Positions 37,715 to 47,108 of a stretch of 64,000 nucleotides of DNA are shown one piece after another. The position numbers and the translations under genes are program-made. The DNA lies in contig NZ_HG005139.1 of the NCBI RefSeq assembly GCF_000455265.1, positions 2,911,554-2,975,553 on the forward strand, given 5' to 3'. The notes under the pieces are model-generated. The model made no database searches, had not been told where the DNA came from, and worked only from the letters and a program-made list of their open reading frames with translations. Each line of letters starts with the position of its first letter. Within the stretch, counting starts at the first letter, position 1. The stretch comes from Paenibacillus antibioticophila (GTDB taxonomy: Bacteria; Bacillota; Bacilli; Paenibacillales; Paenibacillaceae).

Positions 37715-38260
37715 TTACATCCTCTCCTTCTCTAGTTCATCAGATTCGTATAGCTCCGATACATGTACCACGCCGTCCTTCATTTCAACAATGACAACCA
37801 GCGCTCCGGCGGGAATACTGCGGCGGTCCCAGCTTGAAGCTGTGTGCAGCGTATTTCCGCCCACCATCTTGACCATGATCTCTCCATACCCTTTAGCGGG
37901 AACCGGAACGGTCACTTCACCGAGCTTGCCAGGGAGCTCGGCGTGGGAGAAGCCAACTGAATTCTCGCTGTTCTCCATCGGCTTGACATACACGAAATAA
38001 AGCAGGATGGAGACCACCAGAGCAATCAGAATTGCCAATACGACGACCGTCCCGTGACTTAACGCCGTGTAGCGTACCAGCAGAATGCCCGCTCCGCCAA
38101 AGGTGGTGATCGCGGAAGCGGTGATGACCGGCTTCAAAAAATCTACCGAGAAGATATCGAAGATCCCTTCCAGCCAATTTCCGATAAGGTCACCAAGTAT
38201 AGCGCTAATGAAAGCAAACAATGCGCCGCCGATAAAACAGCTCCAAAATAAAGTCTCCAT
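37715..38260 (-). CDS. NfeD-family membrane protein (YuaF)
   Basis: A 181-residue protein with an N-terminal glycine-rich helix, two further helices (about 70-92), and a C-terminal OB-fold NfeD domain (about 100-175: LGEVTVPVPAKGYGEIMVKM). It is the membrane partner of flotillin. AAAGGAGAAG precedes the ATG. Its last codons supply the ribosome binding site of floT. Confidence 0.9.
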   Translation of the reverse strand: METLFWSCFIGGALFAFISAILGDLIGNWLEGIFDIFSVDFLKPVITASAITTFGGAGILLVRYTALSHGTVVVLAILIALVVSILLYFVYVKPMENSENSVGFSHAELPGKLGEVTVPVPAKGYGEIMVKMVGGNTLHTASSWDRRSIPAGALVVIVEMKDGVVHVSELYESDELEKERM

Positions 38261-38349
38261 CCGCTTCTCCTTTCACTGCAGCCAATTACCTTTCATGTAA
38301 TATTTACGCAGTACGGTTTCCAATGTTTCACTTTTTTGTATCCTTGAGC

Positions 38350-39513
38350 TTAGAGAGAGCTTCTGTATATGTCCAGTACGTCTTGTTTTTCCAGTTGGGC
38401 AAAGTTGCCAAAGGCCCCGAATCGAACTGCCTTGTCCGCCATTAACTCCAGTTTGCTATCGTCAATCTGGTAGTCTGAGAGTCTGCTAGGCGCCCCGATC
38501 GAGTCCCAGAAAGCCCGAAGCGCTTCGATGCCTGCTTCTGCAATTTCCTCGTCGCTCTTGCCTGCCGGATCAACCTCAAAGACCTGAATAGCCAAGCGTT
38601 TAAAGCGGGCGATATCATGGTGCATAACGTGCTTCATCCAGTTCGGGAACAGAATTGCCAGACCTCCGCCATGCGGAATGTCGTATACCGCCGAGACGGC
38701 ATGCTCGATATTATGAGTCGCCCAGTCGCCCGACAGTCCCATATTCAACACCCCGTTAAGAGCCATCGTTCCACAGTACAGAATCGTCTCACGGTAGGTT
38801 TCATTTTCAAGATCATTGATAAGCAGCGGCGCAGTCTCGATGACGGTGCGCAGCACGGTTTCACAGAAGCCATCCTGAACCGGCGTATTAGGGGTGTGGT
38901 GAAAATAATGCTCAAACACATGGGACATGATGTCCACCATCCCGTAGACGGTTTGCTCCTTGGGCAATGTTGCAGTATTAGCCGGCTCCAGAATCGAGAA
39001 TACCGGGTAAGCCAGCTTGCTTCCCCAGCCCAGCTTCTCCTGGGTTTCTTCATTGGTAATGACTGAATTCCCATTCATTTCCGAGCCGGTAGCCGCCATG
39101 GTCAACACCGTGCCCAAAGGAAGCGCATCAACAGGGGCAGCCTTCCGTTCGGCAAAATCCCACATATCGCCATCGTACTTGGCCCCTACGGCAATCGCTT
39201 TTGCACAGTCCAGCACGCTGCCGCCGCCAACGGCGAGCACAAGATCAATCCCTTCGGATTGGCACAGTTCCACACCGCGATGCACCGTTGAGAGCCTAGG
39301 ATTCGGCTCCACGCCGGCAAGCTCGGTAATATTTACGCCAAGCTCCTGCAAAATGGCAACGACACGGTCATACAATCCGCTCTTCTTAATACTACCGCCG
39401 CCATAGACCAGCAGCACCTTGCTTCCATAGCGCGGCACTTCTTGCCGGAGCTGCTCTAATTGTCCTTTGCCGAATATCAGTTTGGTCGGATTGTGAAATT
39501 GAAATTGATCCAA
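38350..39513 (-). CDS. Iron-containing alcohol dehydrogenase (YugJ/BdhA type)
   Basis: A 387-residue NAD(P)H-dependent alcohol or butanol dehydrogenase of the type III family. The nucleotide loop is [17 protein letters not shown], and the metal ligands lie in [11 protein letters not shown] and [24 protein letters not shown] at 39513 is preferred: AGGAGGG stands eight bases before it, and [18 protein letters not shown] matches the usual N-terminus. It is monocistronic; the region upstream is the 1-kb repeat-rich spacer. Confidence 0.93.
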   Translation of the reverse strand: MDQFQFHNPTKLIFGKGQLEQLRQEVPRYGSKVLLVYGGGSIKKSGLYDRVVAILQELGVNITELAGVEPNPRLSTVHRGVELCQSEGIDLVLAVGGGSVLDCAKAIAVGAKYDGDMWDFAERKAAPVDALPLGTVLTMAATGSEMNGNSVITNEETQEKLGWGSKLAYPVFSILEPANTATLPKEQTVYGMVDIMSHVFEHYFHHTPNTPVQDGFCETVLRTVIETAPLLINDLENETYRETILYCGTMALNGVLNMGLSGDWATHNIEHAVSAVYDIPHGGGLAILFPNWMKHVMHHDIARFKRLAIQVFEVDPAGKSDEEIAEAGIEALRAFWDSIGAPSRLSDYQIDDSKLELMADKAVRFGAFGNFAQLEKQDVLDIYRSSL

Positions 39514-39616
39514 GACGAAATCCCTCCTAAATAATTGTGAAGTGAGCAAACCTTCTCATAACTATTCTGATTATACCTTTCTTAGCGTAAACAGCAAAAG
39601 AGCCGGATTCAGCGTG

Positions 39617-39712
39617 CCCGGGGTAACGTGTGAAGTTTGCCTTCGATCGCTGTTGTTCGCGGATTTCTTTGATTAAATAAGCCATAACAAGGGAGAAATC
39701 CGGCATAAAGGC
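39617..39712 (+). repeat. MITE-like element, copy C
   Basis: It reads gtaacgtgtgaagtttgcc, then gatcgctgttgttcgcggat, then ttctttgatt, and shares more than 50 bases with copy E at 62098-62192, including the hairpin formed by CGGATTTCTTT and AGAAATCCG. No terminal TTAGTTCAACTTATA arms are seen. Confidence 0.6.
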
Positions 39713-39784
39713 ACCTGACGATGCTCCTTTATAAACAGTAAATATACATCACTGCACCAGATGCACAGTATCCTGCTTGCATGC

Positions 39785-39822
39785 AAAAAGAGCCGTCCCG
39801 CTGATCAAGCTTCGGGACGGCC
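39785..39822 (-). terminator. Orphan minus-strand terminator in the spacer
   Basis: GCCGTCCCG and CGGGACGGC pair around a 12-base loop; the minus strand continues TCTTTTTGC. The nearest upstream minus-strand gene, galT, ends 700 bases away, so it may end an unannotated RNA or the gal transcript. Confidence 0.65.
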
Positions 39823-39883
39823 CCAGCATTTGTTTGTTCGCACATACGGCACTTGCTTCTCGCATGTGCACACACGTCAATAA

Positions 39884-40090
39884 TTTTATTGCATTTCGGC
39901 ATTTATTTTGCCGCCTGAGCACACGCGCTGGCACTTTTAATGCTTTTAAGCACTTATTTCGCCCGCATGTGCGCCTACGCCAGAAATTTTAATGCCTTAA
40001 TGCACTTGTTTCGCCAAATGCGCTCTCATGCCTGAGATTTTATTGCGTTTTGGCACTTATTTTGCCCAGCAGCAGCTCATATACTCATTC
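39884..40090. repeat. Four imperfect 51-52-bp tandem repeats
   Basis: Units start at 39884, 39935, 39987 and 40038 with TTTTATTGC, TTTTAATGC, TTTTAATGC and TTTTATTGC. Each continues with a GCAcTTatTTcGCC-like block about 14 bases later. Spacing is 51, 52 and 51. The intervening halves are diverged. No open frame follows the period. Confidence 0.65.
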
Positions 40091-40310
40091 TGCACTCATT
40101 ATGCACAAAGAGTTTCCTACATCACTACGTTGTTGCTCATATGAGGAATATGTCCTAACCAATGGTTCCAGTAAGACTCGAGCGAAGTTCAAAGCTAAAC
40201 TGGAATGCCACTCGGACAAGCGAAGTTTGGCGCAAAACCGGAGTATCATGTATTCGGAGTACAATTCAGGCAAGCAGTATCCTGCTTACATGCCGCAGGC
40301 GGCAAGCTTA

Positions 40311-40410
40311 TTGCAGTGCAGTATTTTGCAGTGCAGTATTTTGCAGTGCAGTATTTTGCAGTGCAGTATTTTGCAGTGCAGTATTTTGCAGTGCAGTATT
40401 TTGCAGTGCA
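40311..40410. repeat. 15-bp tandem repeat (VNTR)
   Basis: Six exact units of TTGCAGTGCAGTATT plus a seventh TTGCAGTGCA, then a degenerate continuation gcataatgca. Each unit contains the near-palindrome TGCAGTGCA. The copies are identical, a sign of recent expansion. Frames crossing it translate as LQCSI repeats but lack ribosome binding sites. Confidence 0.92.
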
Positions 40411-40446
40411 GCATAATGCATTGCTGTTTATGGATCAGCTGATCAA

Positions 40447-40492
40447 GAATTCCGCGAACAACAGCGATCGTAAGCACACTTCACACGTTGCG
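40447..40492 (-). repeat. MITE-like element, partial copy D
   Basis: The minus strand reads GCAACGTGTGAAGTGTGCTT then ACGATCGCTGTTGTTCGCGG, nearly the same as the core of copies B, C and E. Confidence 0.6.
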
Positions 40493-40521
40493 CCCTAACT
40501 CACCCTCCGATGTTTAACTGT

Positions 40522-42102
40522 CTATGCTATTGCATGATAACCCATAGCTTGGACAAAGCGTATAAAGGCTTCCCGGCCTGCTGGATCTGTCTTGAATACA
40601 CCTGCATGCTCCAGGATCCGTGCAAACTTGCTGCCCACTTCTTGCCGGAGCAGCTCTTCTGCCTGCTCTGCAGGTACCGAGGTTCCATGCTGCTGAATAA
40701 GCTGCTGGATCCAATCTCCATGCACGGCCAGGGGATGACCGGAGTTCGAGACAGCCGCTTGCAGAAGCTCCGTATTTCCGCCAAGAATCGCAGTGATATC
40801 AGCGAGTTCCTGCTTCAGCCGTCCAGGCAGAATGGCGAGCCCCATGACCTCGATCAGGCCGATGTTCTCCTTCTTGACATGGTGCATTTCCCGATGAGGA
40901 TGGAAAATACCCTCCGGATGCTCCTCACTGGTGCGATTGTTGCGCAGTACGATATCCATCTCATATGCGCCACTTGCTCCGCGCCGAACAATTGGAGTCA
41001 CCGTATTATGCGGCACTCGCTCCCCATTTTCCTCGCTGAAGGCAAGCACTTCGGCCGCAGGATCACTGTATGCCTTCCAGGATTCATACACTTGATCGGC
41101 CGCTTCCAGCAGTACGGAAGGATCATGACCGGACAAACGCAGAACCGACATCGGCCATTTCACCAGGTCAGCGGTTACGCCCGGATAAGCCGAATTCGAG
41201 AACGATGCCTCGGAAGGAGCAAGCTGAAGCGGGAATGTATGTCTGCCTCCCTGGAAATGGTCGTGCGTCAGAATCGAGCCGCCCACAATCGGCAGATCAG
41301 CATTCGAGCCGATAAAGTAATGCGGAAAGGCCTCCGTGAAGCTAAGCAAACGTTTAAATGTCTGCTTGGACAGCTTCATGGGAACATGGTCATGATGGAA
41401 CACGATGCAATGCTCGTTGTAATACACATACGGCGAGTACTGGAATAGCCATGGCTCATCGTTCAGTTCCAGCGGAATCACGCGCAAATTTTGTCTGGCC
41501 GGGTGATTGATTCGTCCGGCATAGCCCACATTTTCCCGGCAGAGCTGGCATTTAGGATAGACCGGCGGCGGAAGAAGCTTCGCCATGGCGATTTCCTTCG
41601 GATTCTTCTCCGGCTTGGACAGATTGATCGTGATTTGCATATCGCCGTATTCGGTCGGTTGATCCCAATAAATATTCTGGGCGACCCGATCCATCCGAAT
41701 GTAGTTGCTGGCAACTGATAATTTATAGAAATCATCCGTTGCGGCTTGAATGCCACGCTCCGCCGCTGTGCTGCGGAATGACGCAATGCATTCCGATGGA
41801 CGGGCCATCAGCAGCCCCATAATCCTGGCGTCCAGCAAATCACGATAGGTATCTGTATTTTCCGGAATCAGACCGATTTCAAGACCATAATTAATCAGCA
41901 CAGCAAGCGGCCCCTGCGGACCTTGCAGCGATTCAGGCTCCAGTGCTTCAAGAAAAGCTTCATCAAACCCGAACAGCTCCAGAAGACGGTTTCGCGAATA
42001 ATCAATATCTGTCTCTTCAATCATTGCCTGTTCCAGCGCGTAATGGACAAGACGTTCAATCGCCTTCCGGGCTTCAGACTTTCTCTGCTCCTCTGTACTC
42101 AC
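40522..42102 (-). CDS. galT: UDP-glucose-hexose-1-phosphate uridylyltransferase
   Basis: A 526-residue class II GalT of Firmicutes; it exchanges UMP between UDP-glucose and galactose-1-phosphate. Visible motifs are the CxxC pair region PKCQLCRENVGYAGR, PWLFQYSPYVYYNEHCIVF and LTHDHFQGGRHTF with the active-site histidines. The GTG at 42102 follows GGAG by eight bases, just after galE. It is the last gene of galK-galE-galT (Leloir pathway). Confidence 0.95.
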   Translation of the reverse strand: MSTEEQRKSEARKAIERLVHYALEQAMIEETDIDYSRNRLLELFGFDEAFLEALEPESLQGPQGPLAVLINYGLEIGLIPENTDTYRDLLDARIMGLLMARPSECIASFRSTAAERGIQAATDDFYKLSVASNYIRMDRVAQNIYWDQPTEYGDMQITINLSKPEKNPKEIAMAKLLPPPVYPKCQLCRENVGYAGRINHPARQNLRVIPLELNDEPWLFQYSPYVYYNEHCIVFHHDHVPMKLSKQTFKRLLSFTEAFPHYFIGSNADLPIVGGSILTHDHFQGGRHTFPLQLAPSEASFSNSAYPGVTADLVKWPMSVLRLSGHDPSVLLEAADQVYESWKAYSDPAAEVLAFSEENGERVPHNTVTPIVRRGASGAYEMDIVLRNNRTSEEHPEGIFHPHREMHHVKKENIGLIEVMGLAILPGRLKQELADITAILGGNTELLQAAVSNSGHPLAVHGDWIQQLIQQHGTSVPAEQAEELLRQEVGSKFARILEHAGVFKTDPAGREAFIRFVQAMGYHAIA

Positions 42103-42114
42103 GCTTCTCACTCC

Positions 42115-43104
42115 TTACTTGTCACCATAGCCGTCTGGATGATGCAAATGCCATTCCCACGCACTGCGGATAATATCATCAAGCTTATTGCGGGAAGGCT
42201 GCCAGCCAAGCACTGTTCTTGCCTTATCCGAAGAGGCGATCAACACTGCTGGGTCCCCGTCTCTGCGAGGTGTGACTACAACCGGGAAATCACGGCCGGT
42301 AACTTCCTTGACCTTGGCAATAACCTCCTTAACGGAGAAGCCTTGGCCATTGCCGAGATTGAATATGTTGCTGTCATGACCTTGAATCAGATATTCAACC
42401 GCACGCAGATGCGCATCCGCTAAATCTCCTACATGAATATAATCCCGCACGCAGGTGCCGTCAGGTGTGTTGTAATCATCACCGAATACTTGAATCGATG
42501 GACGCTGCCCGAGTGCTGCTTGAAGAATCAGCGGAATCAAATGGCTTTCCGGCGTGTGATCCTCTCCGATCTTCCCGCTCTCATGCGCTCCCGCCGCATT
42601 GAAATAGCGAAGGGCCACATACTTAATGCCGAGCACCTGATCGAACCAGGCCATCATCCGTTCCATCGTCAGCTTGGTTTCACCGTAGACATTGGTTGGA
42701 TTGGTAGCATCCGTCTCTTCAATAGGTACCTTTTCAGGCTCGCCATAGGTAGCTGCAGTCGAGGAAAATACGATTTTCCGCACGTCAGCCGCATGCATAG
42801 CTTCCAGCAGACACAGCGTCCCGTAGACATTATTGTCATAATATTTTACCGGATCCTTCATACTTTCACCGACCAGGGAATTCGCCGCAAAGTGAATGAC
42901 AGCTTCAATCTGATTCTCGGAAAATAGCTTTGCAAGCAGCTCTTTATCGCGCAAATCGCCTTCATACAGCTTCCCGCCAAGCAATGCCCCCCGATGGCCG
43001 GTCTGCAGATTATCAACGACTACAACCTCTTTCCCTTGTGCCAACAGCTCCGCTACAGTATGTGAGCCGATATAACCGGCTCCGCCAGTGACCAGAATTG
43101 CCAT
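42115..43104 (-). CDS. galE: UDP-glucose 4-epimerase
   Basis: A 329-residue short-chain epimerase/dehydrogenase that interconverts UDP-galactose and UDP-glucose. The NAD-binding loop is TGGAGYIGSHTV; the catalytic Ser/Thr is in FSSTAATYGEPE and the Tyr/Lys pair in VYGETKLTMER. GGGAGAGAACTAAT precedes the ATG, one base after the galK stop. Confidence 0.97.
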   Translation of the reverse strand: MAILVTGGAGYIGSHTVAELLAQGKEVVVVDNLQTGHRGALLGGKLYEGDLRDKELLAKLFSENQIEAVIHFAANSLVGESMKDPVKYYDNNVYGTLCLLEAMHAADVRKIVFSSTAATYGEPEKVPIEETDATNPTNVYGETKLTMERMMAWFDQVLGIKYVALRYFNAAGAHESGKIGEDHTPESHLIPLILQAALGQRPSIQVFGDDYNTPDGTCVRDYIHVGDLADAHLRAVEYLIQGHDSNIFNLGNGQGFSVKEVIAKVKEVTGRDFPVVVTPRRDGDPAVLIASSDKARTVLGWQPSRNKLDDIIRSAWEWHLHHPDGYGDK

Positions 43105-43105
43105 A

Positions 43106-44284
43106 TTAGTTCTCTCCCTTCATTTCATGGACTCCGTCGCCTACGCCGCATACATAGAAGTCGCCTTCCAGGCCGGTGCGCTCCTTGTAAGCCGCGCCTA
43201 CTTCTTGAACAAAACGCTCTACCGAATCCTCATGAACCAGCGAGACCGTACAGCCGCCGAATCCGGCACCGGTCATCCGCGAGCCGAGCGTGCCCTCAAT
43301 CTTGCGTGCTTCTTCAACCATCACATCAAGCTCCAGACAGCTCACTTCGTACAGGTCGCGAAGAGAATCATGGGAAGCGTTCATCAGGCTGCCGAAGGCC
43401 GCGAGATCATTAGCCGCAAGCGCATCGACCGATTTCAGCACACGGGCGTTCTCTTCAACCACATGAGTTGCACGCTTCAACAAGACTTCACTGTTAAGCT
43501 TGCCCTTTAGTTCCCCGAAGCGCTCCGGTGTCAACTGTGCCAGGAATTCGATCTCCGGCGCTTTTTCGCGGATCAAGCGAAGAGCTTCATCGCACTCGCT
43601 CCGGCGCTCGTTATACTTGGAATCAACCAAGCCTCTACGCTTGTTCGTATTGCCAATGACGAGCTTGTAGGCCCCGGTCTTGAACGGAACATGCTTATAC
43701 TCCAGCGTGTCGCACATCAGCAAGATGGCATGGTCGATAGCCCCGTTAGCCACAGCGAACTGATCCATAATCCCGCTGTTTACACCGACATAGAGGTTCT
43801 CGGCCTTTTGGGACAGAACAGCGATCTCAACCTTATCGGCAGGCTTGCCTTCCATAGAAAGCAGTGCAAAGGCTGTAACCACTTCAATCGAAGCGGAGGA
43901 GGACAACCCGGCCCCGTTAGGAATCTCGCCGTGATAGAACAGATCGTAGCCGCTCGATAGGTTTGTCCCTCTTTTCGCCAGCTCCACAATGACTCCGACC
44001 GGATAATCCACCCACTCCTCCGTTTTCTCCTTGCCTAACTCTTCAACAGGAATTTCAGCGGTGTAAGGAAGATTAGTCGAGGCAAAGGAAACCTTGCCGT
44101 CTTCTCTTTTGCGGACAGCCAGCGTTGTTCCGAATTCCAGTGCAGCCGGAAGCACGTATCCGCCGTTATAGTCAATATGCTCGCCAATCAAATTCACACG
44201 TCCGGGAGCGTTGAATACGCGAACACCCTCCGCATTCCCTCCACATTTCGATATAAACAATTGTTCCATTTCTTTCTTCTTCAT
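43106..44284 (-). CDS. galK: Galactokinase
   Basis: A 392-residue GHMP kinase. The galactose signature is GRVNLIGEHIDYNGGYVLPAA, the ATP loop PNGAGLSSSASIEVV, and the third motif GAGFGGCTVSLV. The ATG at 44284, six bases after GGGGTGT, gives the normal length; the longer frame extends over the divergent promoter. It heads the gal operon, opposite an AraC regulator. Confidence 0.96.
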   Translation of the reverse strand: MKKKEMEQLFISKCGGNAEGVRVFNAPGRVNLIGEHIDYNGGYVLPAALEFGTTLAVRKREDGKVSFASTNLPYTAEIPVEELGKEKTEEWVDYPVGVIVELAKRGTNLSSGYDLFYHGEIPNGAGLSSSASIEVVTAFALLSMEGKPADKVEIAVLSQKAENLYVGVNSGIMDQFAVANGAIDHAILLMCDTLEYKHVPFKTGAYKLVIGNTNKRRGLVDSKYNERRSECDEALRLIREKAPEIEFLAQLTPERFGELKGKLNSEVLLKRATHVVEENARVLKSVDALAANDLAAFGSLMNASHDSLRDLYEVSCLELDVMVEEARKIEGTLGSRMTGAGFGGCTVSLVHEDSVERFVQEVGAAYKERTGLEGDFYVCGVGDGVHEMKGEN

Positions 44285-44413
44285 TCTGTACACCCCATCT
44301 TCATGGAATCTTGAATTTCTTGTCTTCAGTATAAGAAAAAGCGTTCTCTTTGATAATGCAACTATGCGTGTATAATATAGATATATGTGACTTCGAGAAA
44401 TGGAGGATTTCAT

Positions 44414-45271
44414 ATGATTCAAGAATCCTATAGCGCTGCGGCCAATCCCGAAATCAGCGAGACCAGCGAACTGCATGTGCTTTTTGCCGGCGAAAGCCAG
44501 ACGGTGAACAACCATCGCCTGGGTCCGAAGGTTTACGATTACTATTTACTTCATTACGTAGAAGAAGGACAAGGCTCCTTCCAGACAGAGTATGCTCAGT
44601 ATGATCTTCAGGCAGGCGACTGCTTTCTCATTCTTCCTGAGCAATTGGTCAGCTATGCCTCCGATCCGGAGAATCCCTGGCGTTACCGCTGGATTGCCTT
44701 TGCAGGTGTACAGGTCAATCTCCTGATTGAGCGTGCCGGGTTCACTCCCCGCACAGCGGTCTGCAGTCCGGGCACCGAGAGCAGCATTCCTTCTCTGCTG
44801 GAACAGGTCCTGCAGACCTTCCGCAGCAAGAAATCCAACTCCGATCTGGCCTCGCTGGGCTGTCTCTATCTCGTCATGGCGGAGGCAGAGCAGTCGCTCG
44901 TTCAAGCAGGGGCGCTTCCCGCTGGTGAATCCGGCGTACAGCGAATTGTAAAGCAAATGATCCAATACATGGCAAGCCAGTATGCACACCCGATGTCGAT
45001 TGAACAGATGTGCTCCAGTCTTGGCTATAACCGGGCCTACTTGTCCCGGATCTTCAAGAAAGAGACGGGCTTCACACCCGTTACGTATTTACTCAAGCTG
45101 CGAATCGACAAGTCGCGGCAACTGCTGCGCGAGCGGCCAGAGCTATCTATCGAACAAATATCTTCTTCTGTAGGACTGGCAGGTGCCTTGTATTTCTCCA
45201 GACAGTTCCGCCGGTTCCACGGTCAATCGCCGAGTGAATACAGGCGGGATGCCGCGCGTGGCAACAGGTGA
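44414..45271 (+). CDS. AraC-family regulator, probable gal operon activator
   Basis: A 285-residue AraC/XylS-type regulator. The N-terminal cupin-like sugar-binding domain (about 15-150) includes YYLLHYVEEGQGSFQTE. The C-terminal domain (about 185-285) has HTH1 in MSIEQMCSSLGYNRAYLSRIFKKETGFTP and HTH2 in LSIEQISSSVGLAGALYFSRQFRRFHGQSPSEYR. GGAGG lies seven bases before the ATG. It is divergent from galK (129 bp), resembling MsmR/RafR-type galactoside regulators; galactose control is inferred from position. Confidence 0.92.
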   Translation: MIQESYSAAANPEISETSELHVLFAGESQTVNNHRLGPKVYDYYLLHYVEEGQGSFQTEYAQYDLQAGDCFLILPEQLVSYASDPENPWRYRWIAFAGVQVNLLIERAGFTPRTAVCSPGTESSIPSLLEQVLQTFRSKKSNSDLASLGCLYLVMAEAEQSLVQAGALPAGESGVQRIVKQMIQYMASQYAHPMSIEQMCSSLGYNRAYLSRIFKKETGFTPVTYLLKLRIDKSRQLLRERPELSIEQISSSVGLAGALYFSRQFRRFHGQSPSEYRRDAARGNR

Positions 45272-45287
45272 GAAAAATAGTCCATGT

Positions 45288-46058
45288 TCACAGAACAACT
45301 GTTTTCAGGGTATCCATGACCGCCCCGATCGGATCCGTGATCAGCAGATCGGCTCTGCTGTCATAAGGCGTTGAGCTGGCATTCAACAATACGGTGCGGC
45401 CGCCTTGATAATAAGTCACCAGATGGGCAGCCGGCTGTACCGTCAATGAAGTTCCGCCGATTAGCAGCAAATCTGCTTCGGCAATGGCACGAATGGAGCG
45501 CTCAATGGTATCCTCATTCAAATTTTCTCCATAAAGCACTACATCGGGCTTGATCACACCCTGACAGGCCGTACAGAGCGGAACCGGTGCCGGGCTCTGC
45601 ATAACCTGATCCAGAGTGTAGAATTCATGGCAGCTCATGCAGTAATTGCGATGAATCGAGCCATGCAGCTCCAGCACATTTTGGCTCCCTGCCATTTGGT
45701 GCAGGCCGTCGATGTTTTGCGTAACGATTGCTTTTAGCCGCCCCGCCTTCTCCAATGCTGCCAGCAGCTGATGAGCCGGATTCGGCCGGGCTTCCGGATG
45801 GAGCATCTTCGTCCTGTAAAAATCGTAGAATACTTCCGGATGCCGGTTGAAAAAAGGACGGCTTAAAATTTCTTCAGGGGAATAGGACAGCTTGTTCTCC
45901 TGATGATAGATCCCGGCGGCTGAGCGAAAGTCGGGAATTCCGCTCTCTGTAGAAATGCCTGCCCCGCCAAAAAATACAATCCGCTTACTCTCAAGTATCC
46001 AGGTTCCCAATTTCTCGATTTCCGGCATGCACTTAAAGTCATGTTCATGGTTATTCAC
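45288..46058 (-). CDS. cobB: NAD-dependent protein deacylase, sirtuin
   Basis: A 256-residue class U/III-type SIR2 enzyme. The NAD site is [23 protein letters not shown] and the catalytic histidine in ELHGS follow; the zinc site consists of CMSC and CTAC. It removes acetyl groups from lysines, including acetyl-CoA synthetase in Bacilli. GAAGGAGG lies upstream of the GTG start, and the gene overlaps the upstream HAD gene by eight bases (GTGAATAA). Confidence 0.95.
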   Translation of the reverse strand: MNNHEHDFKCMPEIEKLGTWILESKRIVFFGGAGISTESGIPDFRSAAGIYHQENKLSYSPEEILSRPFFNRHPEVFYDFYRTKMLHPEARPNPAHQLLAALEKAGRLKAIVTQNIDGLHQMAGSQNVLELHGSIHRNYCMSCHEFYTLDQVMQSPAPVPLCTACQGVIKPDVVLYGENLNEDTIERSIRAIAEADLLLIGGTSLTVQPAAHLVTYYQGGRTVLLNASSTPYDSRADLLITDPIGAVMDTLKTVVL

Positions 46059-46860
46059 GCTGTTTGTCCTCCTTCAGAGTAATAGAATCCGCATTAGCAA
46101 TCGGCTCCATGACGGTATAATCCGGAATAATCCAATCTGCATCCACTAAATAATGCGCCGCATCAGGCTCTGAGGCAATGCCGATTGTGCCGTAGAGTCC
46201 TGCAAGCTTGCCCATCATCATATCTGCATTACTGTCCCCGATCATCAGGCAATCCTCCGCCTGGATTCCGAGCTCACCCATTGCCAACTCCGCCATTTCG
46301 GGATCGGGCTTGCCATTGATCACCCGGTCTCGGCCCACAATACTTCCAAAATACTTGCGAATTCCTAGCCAGTCCATATGCTTCACTGCCCCTTCCGTTG
46401 TATCTGAGGTGACGACGCCTAACCGGATCCCGGCAGCCTCACAACGGGTCAAGAAACCATGGAGGCCCCGAATCGGAACCGCATTCCGCTTCTCCTCCAG
46501 CTTTTGCATGGCTACGGTATTGAAGGAGCGTATCTGCAGGAGCGCCTCGTTCCAGGGAACACCCGCTACATACAGCTGCCAGGCCAGTATTGCGGTTACT
46601 TCCTCTTCTGTCCCCATCGCCAAAGGACCGGTCTTGTCATAGCCTTTCATTTGCCCGTCTGTATCCAGCATCAGCCCCAGCAGATTCTCCGCAGGAACCG
46701 TTGCTGCCGCTCCCATCACCGTTAACTGGCCTTCCACCAGCCGGGTTAGCGTGAGCGCCCAATCGCTCCATAACGCCATAAAATCAAGCAAGGTTCCGTC
46801 CTTGTCAAATAGAATGCCTCGGCATGGGAAGATCCTGTCCTCTGTTCGTATTGCCGGCAC
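46051..46860 (-). CDS. HAD-superfamily phosphatase, phosphoglycolate-phosphatase-like
   Basis: A 269-residue HAD hydrolase with an alpha-helical C1 cap. Motif I is FDKDGTLLDF, motif II is VVTSDT, motif III uses the lysine in NGKPDPEM and motif IV is MIGDSNADMMMG. The substrate cannot be read from sequence. It starts with GTG after GGAGGTGGCTTC and is translationally coupled to cobB. Confidence 0.88.
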   Translation of the reverse strand: MPAIRTEDRIFPCRGILFDKDGTLLDFMALWSDWALTLTRLVEGQLTVMGAAATVPAENLLGLMLDTDGQMKGYDKTGPLAMGTEEEVTAILAWQLYVAGVPWNEALLQIRSFNTVAMQKLEEKRNAVPIRGLHGFLTRCEAAGIRLGVVTSDTTEGAVKHMDWLGIRKYFGSIVGRDRVINGKPDPEMAELAMGELGIQAEDCLMIGDSNADMMMGKLAGLYGTIGIASEPDAAHYLVDADWIIPDYTVMEPIANADSITLKEDKQRE

Positions 46861-46966
46861 GAAGCCACCTCCTGATAACTACTCTTTTCTTATTTTAACC
46901 CCGCTTCTCTCCTTGCACCAAATCAGAATTCATCACGATTCATGAGTTGGTCACATTTTAAAGCAC

Positions 46967-46980
46967 TGATAGCGCTTTCC
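46967..46980. promoter_or_regulatory. cre-like site in the HAD/acyltransferase divergent region
   Basis: The minus strand reads GGAAAGCGCTATCA, one mismatch from TGWAANCGNTNWCA. It lies about 105 bases upstream of the HAD gene start and 130 upstream of the acyltransferase. Confidence 0.4.
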
Positions 46981-46982
46981 TT

Positions 46983-46998
46983 GGTGATTTTTATCACA
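46983..46998. promoter_or_regulatory. Fnr/CRP-type dyad
   Basis: GGTGATTTTTATCACA has the TGTGA-N6-TCACA form with one mismatch. It lies next to the cre-like site. Confidence 0.35.
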
Positions 46999-47108
46999 AA
47001 GTTAAAGGATCAATTCCAGTATCTTAGAGCCAGAAGCATTTATTTAAATTTTAAATATCCATTTTCAAATCAACCTTATTGGATGTGCAGAAAGGAGTTA
47101 ACGTCATT

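Noticed and set aside
40162-40498. Frames encoding LQCSI-type repeats
   Set aside because: They result from the 15-bp repeat being a multiple of three; no ribosome binding site and no homologous protein type.
44330-44362. cre site in the galK promoter
   Set aside because: AAAGCGTTCTC matches only the core; outer positions differ from the consensus at three bases.
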